Assembly (NCBI GenBank): GCA_036925085.1
Contig: JAUPFP010000003.1
Coordinates: 4,217,501-4,281,500 of the forward strand
Source of the DNA: Brachycybe producta
Taxonomy: Eukaryota; Arthropoda; Diplopoda; Playtdesmida; Andrognathidae
Direction of reading: 5' to 3'
Length of the DNA stretch: 64,000 bases
The notes beneath the pieces are model-generated. The model did no database searches and was not told where the DNA came from. It saw nothing but the letters and a program-made list of their open reading frames with translations. This document shows, piece by piece, positions 43,123-55,631 of the stretch. Each line of letters begins with the position of its first letter. Position 1 is the stretch's first letter. Position numbers and translations under genes: made by a program.

Positions 43123-43199
43123 AAACTCTATTCAGTACGCTCAAATAGAAAATAGCCACTCCAGTTTAACAAAAACAAAATAAATATCTATGCAGCCAC

Positions 43200-43583
43200 C
43201 TAAAAACGGCTTCGACTATTTGTAAATAGAAACGTCACAGCATCGGGCCACATTATTTTTTTTTTCTCTCTCAAAACAATACATCTTTTCTGATATTGTA
43301 CCTCCCCCCCCCCCCTCTCTCCCTGCTGGGTGAACTACTCTACCGTATAATGGAAATCATTAGCAAAGAAAGTCTTGTCTTTCTACAATGTTTGCAGATA
43401 ACCGAAAACATTGCCTTGATAGCTGGATTATCTTTACTAGAAATCCATGTGTAATTAAAACACTGGCTAATATATGCAAAGATTATTAAAGAATTAAGAG
43501 CTATAGAACTGATGTATATCTTTTAGTATTTCTTATCAAATAAAATTATCTTCCTGGAAATAATTATTACAAGCTTTTATTTC
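43200..43583. other. Stretch without recognised gene
   Basis: Poly-T and poly-C runs only. Confidence 0.4.
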
Positions 43584-43852
43584 ACAGGCATTTAGAAGTC
43601 GGGACGAACACAAGTTGGCTCCGCCTTTTTTATGACGAACACAAGTTGGCTCCGCCTTTTTTTATGACGAACACAAGTTGGCTCCGCCTTTTTTATGACG
43701 AACACAACTTCTAATTGGTTGGTTATGTAGTCAGACGTCACATGCTCCGGCCTTTTCAACGTCTAACCCTACACAACAAACCAATTATAAGTTGCCTGTC
43801 GTCATAAAAAGGGCGGAGCCAACTTGTGTTCGTCCCGATTTCTAAAAGCCCG
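43584..43852. mobile_element. Element F8 with a tandemly tripled left arm segment
   Basis: Exact 9-bp duplications TTTTATTTC (43575-43583 and 43853-43861). The segment AACACAAGTTGGCTCCGCC...TATGACG occurs three times in the left arm but once in the right. Confidence 0.9.
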
Positions 43853-44239
43853 TTTTATTTCAGTTGACATAACCGTTGGTCCAGTTTGCATGGTGGACTT
43901 TGTATTTCTCCTATTTTAACAAACTTCCCGCTCCATAAGGTAGAGAGAGATAGGTGAGATTTCGTACACAGCAGCCTCTATTAGTGCGACCTCTGTTAAT
44001 ATCTTTTCAAATTTTGACGGATCCTCGAATGACCTGTCCAGGATCCGCCGTTATAGGTGGAGAGTACCTTAAATTAAACGTACTTTTCAACAAAATAAAA
44101 CAAATTACAACACTCCCGTAGTCCAAAAAACAAAAGACATGTCTAAATGTCTTGCTAGAGCTCAATGAAACACTCAAGAAATGATAGTTTTTGGAAGTTT
44201 TTCTTCCGAAAACGGCTGTTTCAGAGTGGAAAGTCCACT

Positions 44240-44357
44240 GACGACACATGCTCCGCCCTTTTCAATGTCGAAAAACACAACAAACCAATTAGAAGTTGCC
44301 GATCGTCGTAAAAAGGGCGGAGCCAACTTCTGTATGGCCCGATTTCTAATTGCCTGT
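44240..44357. mobile_element. Element F9, right part only
   Basis: Family F from CATGCTCCGCCC to CTAATTGCCTGT; left arm absent. Confidence 0.75.
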
Positions 44358-44680
44358 CAAGTGTATCGATTTGAAATGAATAAGTAAAGTACAAACAAAC
44401 AATAAATATATCATCACCAATTAGTAGGTGAATACGCGCAGATAATTTTTATTAGGTACATTTGGTAAATATTTGCCAATTATTGACATTTACCAACTGG
44501 TGAAAACAACACACTTGTACAAACAACAGCCACTTCTATTGGATGCAGTTTCATTCCGATTGGGTGTCGAGATAAATTATAACAATTCCAAATCCTGGCC
44601 AATATTGGTCCTCTGGACAACTAACATGTTTATAATTGTAGTGGCATATAAGTAAATTAATTGCCAAAAAATCTGTGTGT

Positions 44681-44869
44681 AAAGCTGCTCGCCCACTAGG
44701 TCGATGACGCGGCGCAGCGCGCAAAAAAAAACGGCATCGCTGTTCATTAGGGCGAAAGTGCGGCACGGCACCGCTCTGGAGAAAGTCTGGAACTTCTTGA
44801 TAGCTGCTCGGCCACTAGGTCGGTGCCGCGCCATGCTGCGTCACCGACCCAGTGGGCGAGCAGCTTAAC
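44681..44869. mobile_element. Element R, short GC-rich foldback
   Basis: AAGCTGCTCGCCCACTAGGT and its complement ending CAGTGGGCGAGCAGCTT. An inner GCTGCTCGGCCACTAGG repeat near 44800. No coding capacity. Confidence 0.65.
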
Positions 44870-45480
44870 AGTGCGCCAAGGTTGGCGTCTTTCCATTGAA
44901 AATACTACATTGTAACGACAGCATAGCGACCTTCGACTTCATTTTGTCGCCACTTAAATCTCTACACACTATCAGATCATAACCGGACCGGACCGGACCA
45001 TCACCAGACTGGCCATGGTCCGTTCAAATATTTCAATGAAAAAACACGATCCGTGCGTGGTCGCCAGTGTAAACGCAGACTGTTCTAAATGCAATGGTTT
45101 CAATTGCAAACCTCTAGTATGATAGTTGATCACAGGCAACCAGACCCAGCCTTGATTGTATAGTGTGAATCGACCCTTTAAGGTCGGGACACAAATGCCC
45201 CGGTCGAGTCAGGGCAGGAGGAACTGCACCGTTAAATTCAATGCGTCTGTTCTCCCAACAGCGTGCCGTGTCAGGACAGTACCCTGGCCCTGCCACCGGA
45301 GCCAGGTGTATATTGTCATATTTACTTCCTCCTCCCCCCCCCCCCGCTGACGATCCCGCTCTCGGCGCACAGCGCCGAAAAAAAACATAGTGTCACGTTC
45401 ATATCTCGAAGCAGACTGAAAGCGGATCGAGTGTTTTCCTGGACAAATGTGGTTTCCAGATTACCAGGTTGAGACTGCAT
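44870..45480. repeat. Cluster of small inverted-repeat relics
   Basis: 44880-44960 (AAGGTTGGCGTCTTTCCAT...) is inverted at 53395-53495. 44985-45080 has CCGGACCGGACC repeats. 45170-45310 holds CCCGGTCGAGTCAGGGCAGG with a partial complement. All look like MITE debris. Confidence 0.4.
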
Positions 45481-45552
45481 CAGAGCACGGACGTCTTTCC
45501 GGTTCGGTCATTTGTGTGTTTCCGACCTCAATTGCGTTTAAAGTACAAAAAT

Positions 45553-46679
45553 TAGAGATGGGCCATTCGAATCCTTGAATCCCGCGAATCTTGAAATATA
45601 TTCGATATTCGAAAACTCGAATCTTCGCGATTTTTTTGCGTCTCTTTCGAATACTAAGCTTAAAAAAACTGTTAAAAACGTTGGCAAAATTAGTTTTAAG
45701 AGGCTAGATACATTGTTTAGTTCAAAATTTCTCCGAATGTAGGCGGCGCTGCGATCGTTGTTGATTGAAAAACGGTTTTTTAACGTTTTTTCTCCGGGTT
45801 TGAAGTCACATAATAATTAATAGAAATATAATTTCGCGTGCTAACCTTATAAAAAGAAAACATGGTGAAGCCAGTAGATTAATGCACGTAATAATTATTT
45901 TGTTATTGTTCTGAGTTGTTTTTAACGGGAGTTCTTCAAATGTTTGGGTGACGGTTTTTTGCTCCTATGGGACTTAACATGGAGTTAAAAAACGTAAAAT
46001 TTTAAACGTTATTAAAAATAGAAATACCTTTTCAAAATTTATAAAAAGGAAACATCGTGAAGCCAATACATGAATGTATGTGCTAATTATTTTGTTATTG
46101 TTCTAAATCGTTTTTAACGAGAGTTTTTCAAATGTTTGTGGGACGGTTTTTGATCCTATGGGATTTAACATGGGGTTGAAAAAACGAACGACTTTGAACC
46201 TTGTTTAAAAATAGAAGGACCTTTTCAAAAATTATATAAATCGAGCAATTAAAGAACGATGCTTTTTTATTGCATTTTGCGCTTTACTGTATTTTAATTG
46301 AGCGATTGTGAGGCGATTTCTTTCAGTTTTAGCAACACTATATAAGAACACTCATTTGTCTCGTTGTCGTCTGCTCAAAACAACAAGATGGACGTGGATC
46401 TAGGCTCTTAACTCCAATTGACGTACAATAGAAGCGATCACTAAACAAGAAAAAACCGGCGATTGTTGCAATTTCGGTGGTTATCCGGATCACTAATGGA
46501 TCACCACCTTGTGGCCTGACCCTGAATGCCACAGTGTTTTTTATTATTAATAATTTAATATTTATTATTATTTCATTTATTTGTATCTTCTTAATGAATA
46601 ATATAGGATTCTTATAGGAGAGATTCGAGAACCTTTTAGGATTCGAATTCGAGAAAATTTAGGATTCGTGCCACCTCTA
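45553..46679 (+). mobile_element. Element D5, hAT-like, split by C1
   Basis: TAGAGATGGGCCATTCGAAT to CCACCTCTA; flanks ACAAAAAT and ATGAAAAT, 6 of 8 matching. C1 entered at the TTAA in the conserved middle 'tagttttaactcca'. Confidence 0.8.
45700..46407 (+). mobile_element. Element C1, TTAA-flanked element with tandem body units
   Basis: GAGGCTAGATACATTG...GATCTAGGCTC between TTAA (45696-45699) and TTAA (46408-46411). The body has units of about 200 bp, each with CATGGTGAAGCC- or CATCGTGAAGCC-type words and ACTTAACATGGAGTT. Confidence 0.85.
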
Positions 46680-46906
46680 ATGAAAATGAAAGGGAAACAG
46701 GTGAAAGGGAGGGTTATATAAAAATTGGTTAAACGTTTGTTAACCTTTAAAAGTGAGAGAGAGAGAGAGAGGTTCTTAACCCTTTTCTGATATTTTGGCC
46801 ACAGGGCTCTCTCTCTCTATCTTGCTCTCTCTCTCTCTCTCCTGTTTAATTTACCTCACTCTCAACTGTCTGAAGGTGAAAAAACCAGCCTTTCTCAGTG
46901 TACTTT

Positions 46907-47113
46907 ACAGGCAAATAGAAATCGGGACAAACAGAAGTTGGCTCCGCCCTTTTTATAACGACCGGCAACTTCTAATTGGTTTGTTGTGTGGTTCGACGTT
47001 GAAAAGGGGCGGAGCACGTGACGTCAGACTACATAACCAACCAATTAGAAGTTGCGTTCGTCATAAAAAGGCGCGGAACCAACTTCTGCTCGTCCCGATT
47101 TCTAATTGCCTGT
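46907..47113. mobile_element. Element F10
   Basis: ACAGGCAAATAGAAATCGGG to AATTGCCTGT; flank duplication diverged (TGTACTTT / TCTACTTC). It is next to (CT)n and (GA)n runs at 46755-46845. Confidence 0.85.
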
Positions 47114-47738
47114 GTGTCTACTTCTCTGGCTGAACGGCACCATACTTCCTCCCTCCCTCCCGTCTCATTTTTCGCACCCTCTCTCTCCACCCCCAATTAT
47201 TTATTATATTATTACATAGAAATGTTGTTTGATTCTATTCCAAGGTTACAAGAGACATTGAGAGAAAGAATGTTATCACATTAGTAGATTATTATTATAA
47301 CTGATAACCCATTTCAATTTGCATTTTTTTTGTTCAAGCCAATTTAAATGAAATTGAATAGAAGTTCAGGGGGGGTGGGGTGGGTTAGAAAGAGGGCTAA
47401 AATATCACTAAATATAATCTTCAATAATAATCTAAAGCATTAAACCGGTGAATATTTTCATCTCCATAGTAACAACAAAAACAGTTCTGTTATGACAACA
47501 AAATGTCTATATTAAATATATTGTCAATTGGTAACTCGGGGTGTCATGGTATCCCAATTTCACTGTGATACATGCAAAACATACCTAAGAAGGAAGTCGA
47601 ACCACTTTTAAGTTTACATCTTTCGTTATTAGGCTGCTTGGGTATAATTATGAATTTATGAGCAATTCTGGCTTGCCAATCCATGGCTTGTTGTTAATCA
47701 CAGACCGTCTTTCGAAATCGCCACAGACGGTTCACACT

Positions 47739-47931
47739 ACAGGCAATTAGGAATCGGGACAAACAGAAGTTTTCTCCGCCCTTTTTACGACGAACGCAAC
47801 TTCTAATTGGTTGGTTATGTAGTCTGCCGTCACATGCTCCGCCCTATTCAACGTCGAACCAATTAGAAGTTGCCGGTCGTCATAAAAAGGGCGGAGCCAA
47901 CTTCTGTTTGTCCCGATTTCTAATCGCCTTT
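47739..47931. mobile_element. Element F11
   Basis: Flanks GTTCACACT (47730-47738) and GTTCAAACT (47932-47940), 8 of 9 matching. Confidence 0.88.
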
Positions 47932-48023
47932 GTTCAAACTAGAAATGGGACATTTTTTTATTTACTTTTGTTTAGCAGTTTTTCCAATTCACCTTTTGTT
48001 TAATCTAGTTCCTGTTCAATTAA

Positions 48024-49745
48024 GAGGCTACACATCGCAAAATTACTTCGAAAAAACTCCACAAAGAGCGCAAGAATCGTTTTTCTATTGAGCCCATAGA
48101 CCCCCAATGTTAAAGAAAAAATGTTAATTTCTAAAATACACAGTCGCGACGGCAATATGTTTATTTTTCATATTTAAAGTTGTCCAATTTTGATGGTTCA
48201 AAGTGCAATGGGCACTTTAAATATATGTTCACCTAGTGATAGATCGTCAAAAAATTGGAAAGTGTGCTTCTATTTTTTAAAAAAAAAATATTTGAAAATC
48301 GAATTTCTAACTCCTGTGTTAAACTACATTGAGTACGTGCTCGTAATCAAAAATACATCCATTAAAATGCTTGTAAAAATACGTAAAAATAATTTTAAAA
48401 AACCAAAAAAAAAAAAAATCACCACGTGCGCCAATGTGTTGGCTTCACTGTGGTTTAATTGTGGTTTTTTTACAATTATTTTTATTTATTTTTACGAGCA
48501 TTTTAATGGATTTTTCTTAAGAGCGCGTACTCAATGGAGTTTAACATAAAGAGTTAGAAATTCGCGATTTTGAAATAATTTTTAAAAATAGAACCGCACT
48601 TAAGAGGCTAGATACATCGTTTAGTTCAAAATTTCTCCGAATGTAGGCGCTGCGTTCGTTGTTGATTGAAAAACGGTTTTTTAACGATTTTTCTCCCGGT
48701 TTGAAGTCACATAATAATTAATAGAAATATAATTTCGCGTGCTAACCTTATAAAAAAGAAAACATGGTGAAGCCAGTAGATTAATGCACGTAATAATTAT
48801 TTTGTTATTGTTCTGAGTTGTTTTTAACGGGAGTTCTTCAAATGTTTAGGTGACGGTTTTTTGCTTCTATGGGACTTAACATGGAGTTAAAAAAACGTAA
48901 GATTTTAAATGTTATTTAAAAATAGAAAGCCCTTTTAAAATTTAGAAAAAGGAATAATCCTGAAGGCAATAAACACGTGTAAGTATGTGCTAATTTTTTT
49001 GATTGTTCTAAATCATTTTTAATGAGAGTTCTCTTAACTTTTGTTGGACGGTGTTTTAGTCCTATGGGACTTAACATGGAGTTTAAAAACGTACGATTTT
49101 AAACGTTATTAAAAAATAGAAGGACCTTTTCAAAATTTATAAAAAGGAAACATCGTGAAGCCAATACATGAATGTATGTGCTAATTATTTTGTTATTGTT
49201 CTAAATCGTTTTTAACGAGAGTTTTTCAAATGTTTGTGAGACGGTTTTGGGGCCAATGAGATTTAACATGGGGTTAAAAAACGAACGATTTTGAACCTTT
49301 TTTAAAAATAGAAGGACCTTTTCAAAAATTATATAAATCGACCACGTGAAGATCAATACTTTTTATTGCATTTTGCGCTTTACTGTATTTTAATTGAGCG
49401 ATTGTGCGGCGATTTCTTGCAGTTTTAGTAACACCATATAAGAACACTCATTTGCCTCGTTGTCGTCTGCTCAAAACAACAAGATGGACGTGGATCTAGG
49501 CTCTTAACAATTTTTTTGTCATTTTATCACTCGATCAGCATATATTTAAGGTGCACATTGTACTTTGAAAACTTAATACTCGACAACTTTAAACATGAAA
49601 AATTAACATATTGCCGCCGCGACTGCTGTGTATTTTAAAAATTAACCGTTTTTTCTTTAACATTGGGGGTCTATGTTCTCAATAGAAAAACGATGCTAGC
49701 GCTCTTTGCAGAGATCTTTAGAAGTAATTTTGCAATGTTAGCCTC
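48024..49745. mobile_element. Element B4, complete foldback split by C2
   Basis: TTAA at 48020-48023 and 49746-49749; ends GAGGCTACACATCGC and TTAGCCTC. C2 is inserted at a TTAA in the right arm. Confidence 0.85.
48604..49503 (+). mobile_element. Element C2 with more body units than C1
   Basis: GAGGCTAGATACATCG...GATCTAGGCTC, TTAA at 48600-48603 and 49504-49507. 900 bp against 708 bp in C1; the extra length is one more unit of about 190 bp (about 48920-49110). Confidence 0.85.
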
Positions 49746-49749
49746 TTAA

Positions 49750-50484
49750 GAAAAATCGCCTTTATTAAGGAAAAGAGAAAAAGAGATTTTTTTTGAAAAA
49801 CATCTCTGATTGATATGTCTTAGTAATTTCAGTAATTCTTTTTTTATTTCCCGTCCATACTCCCCCCTCCTTTAGCTCCATTTCCTAATTAACACGCTTC
49901 TTTAACGTTTTGCTAACTTAATTAATTAAATCTGGGTTATGTGAAAGTTTCTTTCGAGTTAGACCAAAATAATTAGAAGCAGAAAGAACATCCAATTAAA
50001 AACTAACTATTCCCATCGTAATGTCATAAAGGCCTATTGAACCTCATCCACGTAACTTTAGACCAATTGAGAGGAGAACAAAAAAAAATTGCACTAAACA
50101 TTTTCAACACTTTTAATTTTATAATAAAAATAATTAAATTATGCAAGACTTACATATTAAACTACACCCTCACCCCCACCCCCTAAGGTGCTCTCATATA
50201 TGAAATAAAATCATCCCATCACCAGTTGGTACCACTTACTAATTAATTATAATTAATTAATTTAAAAAAAATTATATTATTATATGAATTATATGAACAA
50301 AATTTAAGAAAAAAATGTTACTTTGTTTCCCGATTTGGGTTATTTTAAAATTAAGAAAGAATAACTGAAGCAGAACTTGTTTTATTCTCTAAATGGTTTT
50401 TTTTTTTGGATTGCAACAAATACTTTTATATCATTTTCAAGTCAACTGGAAAGAAAGTTTTGTTGCTTAAAAAAGGGTTATGTC
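49750..50484. other. AT-rich stretch, no gene seen
   Basis: 'taattaattaatt' words near 50230-50270; nothing else. Confidence 0.4.
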
Positions 50485-50813
50485 TAGGGATGGGCCATTC
50501 GAATCCGCGAATCTTGAAAAGTATTCGAGATTCGAAAACTCGCGCTTATTTCGTCTTTCGAATCTTTCGAATCCTAACCTTTCAAAAAACTTTGGTAAAA
50601 TTAGTTTTAACTCCAATGACGTCCAATAGAAGCGTTCAATAACAAAAAAAAACCGGCAATTGTTGGCAATTTCGCTGATTATCCGGATCACCACCTTGTG
50701 GCGACCCTGAGTGCCACACTGTGTTTTTTATTATTAATAATTTAATGTTTAATATTATTTCATTTATTTGTATCTTCTTAATGAATAATAGAGGATTCTT
50801 ATAAGAAGAAACG
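50485..50813 (+). mobile_element. Element D6, right end replaced by H6
   Basis: TAGGGATGGGCCATTCGAAT and the family D middle to 'gaggattcttataagaagaaacg', where H6 inserted. The D right end is not found beyond H6. Confidence 0.75.
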
Positions 50814-51046
50814 TACGGAGCCCCGTAAAAGACAAGTCTTTTTTTTTTTTGTATTTTATGTGAATTTTTAATCAAACTATCTGACATTTCAAACAAAATA
50901 TCAGAAATGTCAAACAAAATATCAGGAATTTCAAACAAAATATCAGAAATCTCAAACAAAATATCAGAAATTTCAAATAAAATATATGAAATTTTAAACA
51001 AACTTCAGATAAAATAAAAAACTCATGACCGTTCCAGGGATCCGTA
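50814..51046. mobile_element. Element H6, shortest family H copy, exact 6-bp TSD
   Basis: TACGGAGCCCCGTAAAAGAC to GGGATCCGTA with GAAACG at 50808-50813 and 51047-51052. The interior is a minisatellite of about 21 bp (TTTCAAACAAAATATCAGAA), about 6 copies, with no GTCGAC. Confidence 0.88.
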
Positions 51047-51052
51047 GAAACG

Positions 51053-51847
51053 TGGCCTTTGCCTATGATAGTGAATAGGCGGGGGAGCCACGTTTGTTCT
51101 ATTTTTTTTTTCCCCCACCAATTGAAATTGTTTCAAAAAGTCCAAATTTTTTCAGCCCATGCAATGGAAACAAGGCCTAAAAAGCTCCAAGTTTCTTTAC
51201 CTCCAATAACTTTATCGCAGTTTGTTCCAGAGACAGTTTTGGCGCCTTGTTCAATTTCGCATTTGTTTCGTAATAATTTTTTTTTTTGGCCACAAAAATT
51301 ACTCTTCCAGTTTCAGAAAAAAATGTTTTCTTTTAATAGGACATTATCATTTTTTTCAACCCCTTCTCTTTTATAATAAACAAATTGCACTAAAAGTTCA
51401 ATCGGACACACATACATCATATACATAGATACAGTAAAGAAAGGAGGGAGGGTGGGTGGGTGTGGGTAGTCCTAAAAGTATTTCGGCCATGAGCTTCTTT
51501 TTCTAGTTTTTTGGATGACAAAACTTTAATTCGGTTCGCCTCGTATTGTTCAAAAGCGCGAAACACACACACAACTCAGTGGCCTGAAATGAAAATCGTA
51601 CAATCACCTAAACCAACAACCGAAAAAGAGAGAAGATCTATGAGAGAAAAAAAAACAAAAAAACAATATACATTATATTGTACAATAATATAAATAGGCC
51701 TACATTTTATACTTCGTGTTTTATACTTCGCCTACTAACATTACTGTGTCTGTGTGTGTGTGTGTTTAATTCGCCTAATTATCAGTAATTAATGAAATTT
51801 AAATAAAGAAACAAACATAGAAATGTAGTAAAATCGAACAACAACAA
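51053..51847. other. Stretch without recognised gene
   Basis: A (GGGT)n-like run (51445-51470) and (TG)n at 51750-51766. Confidence 0.4.
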
Positions 51848-52190
51848 GTTCGGAACCGGTTTAATCGGTTTGCGTTTTTTTTTTGTTTTTGGAAACCGGT
51901 GCTGATCAGTTCGTAGGTCTTGATGACGCGGTTCAAACTAGTTCCCAGATTTGCGCAGCACATTATAGTATTACGTATACTGTGTAAACATGCTAATGTC
52001 TTTGAACCGGTTTGTCAAGTTCGACGAACAGATCAGAACCGGTTCAAATCGGTTCCCATGCAGCACCTTAGTTAGAAGTGGCGAAGGGTACAACCGAACC
52101 GAATCTACTCGGTTCGGAACCAGTTTTTTTTTTTTTATAAGTGCGACCTATACTGGTGATTCAGTGTGAACCAGTTTAATCGGTTCCAGT
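51848..52190. mobile_element. Element I3, family I relic
   Basis: GAACCGGTTTAATCGGTT and 'gtggcgaagggtacaacc' words as in I1. Confidence 0.5.
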
Positions 52191-52195
52191 AATGG

Positions 52196-52290
52196 AACGT
52201 CGAACCACACAACAAACCAATTAGAAGTTGCCGGTCGTCCTAAAAACGGGCGGAGCCAACTTCTGTTTGTCCCGATTTCTAATTGCCTGT
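52196..52290. mobile_element. Element F12, right arm only
   Basis: AACGTCGAACCACACAAC to CTAATTGCCTGT; left arm absent, abutting I3. Confidence 0.78.
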
Positions 52291-52868
52291 CCTTAAAACA
52301 TACAAAAAAAAAAATATTCCGGTGCCTTCCATTTCGTGTTAAACTGTTTCCACTTTAAAAGTTTCCAAATAGTTAATTAAAAAGTGCAGTTAAAAAAATA
52401 TACAGTATATCAGGAATTTTTTTTAACCCTTCCCTTGTATGAGAGGTTAGTTGCTTTGCATGTTCATAGAGCACATAATACTATAAACACGCAAAAAATA
52501 TATTATTATTATTATGGAGAAAGAAAAAAAAACAAATAGTAGTTTTTCATGAATTCTTCTGAAACTCCATCTCCTCCTCCTCCTCCTCTTTTTTCTTCTT
52601 CCACAAATGGCGTGTAGAAAAATAAAAACACAAAACAGATACAGGAAGTAAAACAACTGTGCACTTTATAGGATGGTTTATTGTTACAAATAATATAAAT
52701 ATAATAATTCATAATCATAAAAGGTGGAAGGAGGAGGTGGAGGAGAATGGCGGGAAAATTATTTTCTATTCAGGCACGGAAAATTCGGACACAGTAAAAT
52801 AAAAGTTCAGTTCAATTGTCCAAAAGTTCTTCCATTACAAAAATGTTTCAACTGTCATGTATCAGTTG

Positions 52869-53299
52869 AACGAATCCTAAATTGTATCGAATCCGAATCG
52901 GTTCTCGAATCTCGCGAATCTCTCGAATCCTATATTATTCATTAAGAAGATACAAATAAATGAAATTATATAAAATATTAAATTATTAATAATAAAAAAC
53001 ACAGTGTGGCTTCACTCAGAGTCAGACCACAAAGGTGATGATATTGGTGATCCGGGTCCGACCACCGAAATTGCCAACAATCGCCGGGTTTTTTTTTGTT
53101 TGTTTAGTGAACGCTGCTTCTATTGGACGTCAAATGGAGTTAAAAACTAATTTTACCATTGTTTTTAACAAGTTTTTTCTTAGGTTAGGATTCGAAAAAT
53201 TCGAAAGAGACGAAAAAACGCGAGATTCGAGTTTTCGAATCTCAAATATTTTTCAACATTTCGCGGGATTCGAGGATTCGAAATGTCCCCATTCATACT
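52869..53299 (-). mobile_element. Element D7
   Basis: Inverse family D: ACGAATCCTAAATTG at the left to GAAATGTCCCCATTCATA at the right; the left terminal CTAGAGGTGGG is lost. Confidence 0.72.
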
Positions 53300-54017
53300 A
53301 AAAGCATATAATTGCTTAATGACAAGTTAGGAATCGATCACACACGCAGAAAAAAAAAAATCCACAGAAAAAAGAATTATTTATCTTAGGGCCTTGGCAA
53401 CACAGGCGACTTTCGGCGACAAAATGAAGTCGAAGAAGGTCTCTCTGGGCTCTCCTCGTAATGTCTTTTTTTATGGAAAGACGCCAACCTTGGCACCCCC
53501 CCCGAACAATAAAAGGTGTCCTATTCTTTATGGGTTCTCCTTTATTGTAATGTGCGAAAACCTTTGAACGCAACGGAAAGCAGAAACATTTATCTGAATA
53601 TTTCTATTTTCCCCGCTAATTTTCAAACATGTGGGGACCATATGCTCAGAAGCTTTTTTTCCCCATGACAAGGTCGTTCCAATTTAAACAGGTGATTGAA
53701 GCAGAACAATCTACCCACACAAGTTATGACAATATTTACATATTTCATGTAAACTTCTTTTTTTCAAAAGAAACATACTTCATAATTCGAAGTGTTTTAA
53801 CTTTCTAACTTCGAATTTTTTTTTTAAATATTAGGTGAATTTATGAGAGGGGCGGACAGCCCCATTGGGCAAAATCGCCCATTTTCCCCAATGGCAACTG
53901 CATTGGCTAATGCTATGCTCCATAGATGTTTTTATAAAATTTGGACCCAAAACCTTCAAGCGAACGGGTTTTTTTTAAAAAACAAACAAAATTCAAATTG
54001 TTTTTAAAACCAGAATG
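53300..54017. other. Stretch with an S-type relic, no gene
   Basis: 53395-53495 (AGGGCCTTGGCAACACAGG... CGCCAACCTTGGC) is an inverted relative of 44880-44960. A-type words near 53930-54010. No coding signal. Confidence 0.4.
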
Positions 54018-54320
54018 TACGGAGCCCTGTAAAGGACAGGCGAAATTTTTTTCTAAATTTTGACATTTCAATTTGACAATTCTCTCGACATTTCGACTTT
54101 TAATCTCTTTTATTCGGCCATGTTAATTATGCCATGTTGTGCGCACCATACTCTTAATAATTAAATTATTGCTGCTACAAGAGGGCGCTTGCAATAATTT
54201 AATTATTAGAGTATGGTGCGCGCAACATGGCATAATTAACATGGCCGAAAAAAAAAAATTAAAAAGTCGACATGTCGAGATTTTAAAAAAAATCTCGCAT
54301 GTCCTTTACGGGGCTCCGTA
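54018..54320. mobile_element. Element H5, compact family H copy
   Basis: TACGGAGCCCTGTAAAGGAC to TTACGGGGCTCCGTA; flanks AGAATG and GAAATG. Its core is the ATTAGAGTATGGTGCGCGCA inverted pair without a minisatellite. Confidence 0.85.
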
Positions 54321-54499
54321 GAAATGTGTTTAGATTCTTATAAACATTTCAAACTGTTAATAAAAAGTTTATTTTGAAAGATATCAAAATCATGAAAACA
54401 CATTTATCATCATCATCACAAACTATTCTAGTTTCTAAAACACTTCGATTTTTTTGGTCGTAATGTTTCTGTGCTGAAAAACGGTTCGCTTGAATTTTT

Positions 54500-55158
54500 T
54501 TTTAATATTATTCCATTTATTTGTATCTTTTTAATGAATAATATAAGACTAGTTGGGGCAGCCCGTCATAAATGACGGGAGCAAAATTCACAGGCAATTG
54601 TGCCCAGCATTAGAATTTCTTTTCCTCCGCCCTTTTATGACGTCAGACCAAGTAACAAACCAATTAGAAATTGATGACGTTCATGAAAGGGTGGAGCAAA
54701 AAAAATTCTAATGCTGGGCACAATTGCCGGTGATAAACTGTAGTTTAATTTTGCTACTATTATCCCCTCCCCTTTTTACAGTATATTTGAAAGCGAAAAT
54801 GAGTTTTTCATTTTCTCTGGTGTGCGCATGCGCGTCGTTTGTTCCTTTTTTACTCCTTTCATTTCAATTTCAGTCACCCCCTCCCACATTTCCCTCTCTC
54901 CCCCCTCCACACTTTCCAACATTTTTCCCCTCTCCAATTTAATATCATGGGGTTCTTGGATGGGAAGGGTGCAACATATAGTTGACCTTGAGAAAAAGCG
55001 GTTCATTCATTTAAATAAATTCCGATGTTACACACACACAGACACAGACCTGACTTAATATATATAATAATAATAATATAAGATTCTTATTATAAGAGGG
55101 ATTCGAGAACCCTTTTAGGATTCGGATTCGAGAAAATTTAGGACTCGCCCGACCTCTA
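54500..55158 (+). mobile_element. Element D8, right part, split by G3
   Basis: 'atgaataatataag' is followed by G3, then 'aataatataagattctt' resumes and ends GACTCGCCCGACCTCTA. The left half is missing. Confidence 0.7.
54549..55078 (+). mobile_element. Element G3 inside D8
   Basis: ACTAGTTGGGGCAGCCCGTC, the CGTCATAAATGACGG hairpin, the inner module (54590-54730), the CT-rich stretch, and a CACACACAGACACAGACC plus TAATATATA tail. Duplication of about 10 bp (AATAATATAA) on both sides. Confidence 0.75.
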
Positions 55159-55594
55159 GCGACAAGTATTGTGCGAAATGTCCGAGATGGGCTGCCATAA
55201 ATTTAGTGTATTGAAAAATAAAATAAAATTAATTATATAAAAAAGCTCACCTTGATAAAAGCAAAACAGAAAACTAAACAAATAAAATCCAATTAGTTGA
55301 AGAAGTTTAAAATCACAAAATGGCATAACTTCTACACAAAACTGTAACTTGATTTGTGAAAAGAAAAAAATACAGAAATAATTTCCAGTTTAAAAACTAA
55401 ACAACAGTTTTTTTTTTTTTTTCAAAAGGAGTAAAAAAAAAAAAAGTTCACCTCTGATAACTTTGAAACCGGTGAACTTAAAAAAAAAGTTTCAAATATG
55501 AAGGAATGACGAAAAGTTATAAACACAGAAGAAACTTTCGACCAATCAGAAAATAGAAACCACGCAATGACGTCACCATACACTAATTGAGAAC

Positions 55595-55631
<37 letters not shown>

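Larger units (their letters stand above)
42099..43155. mobile_element. Element B3, split by M3
   Basis: Begins GAGGCTACATCG after TCTAA (a changed TTAA). Left arm to 42387, resuming after M3 with GTTAAACTC at 43124. The right arm is truncated and followed by an A-type end (43165-43192). Confidence 0.7.
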
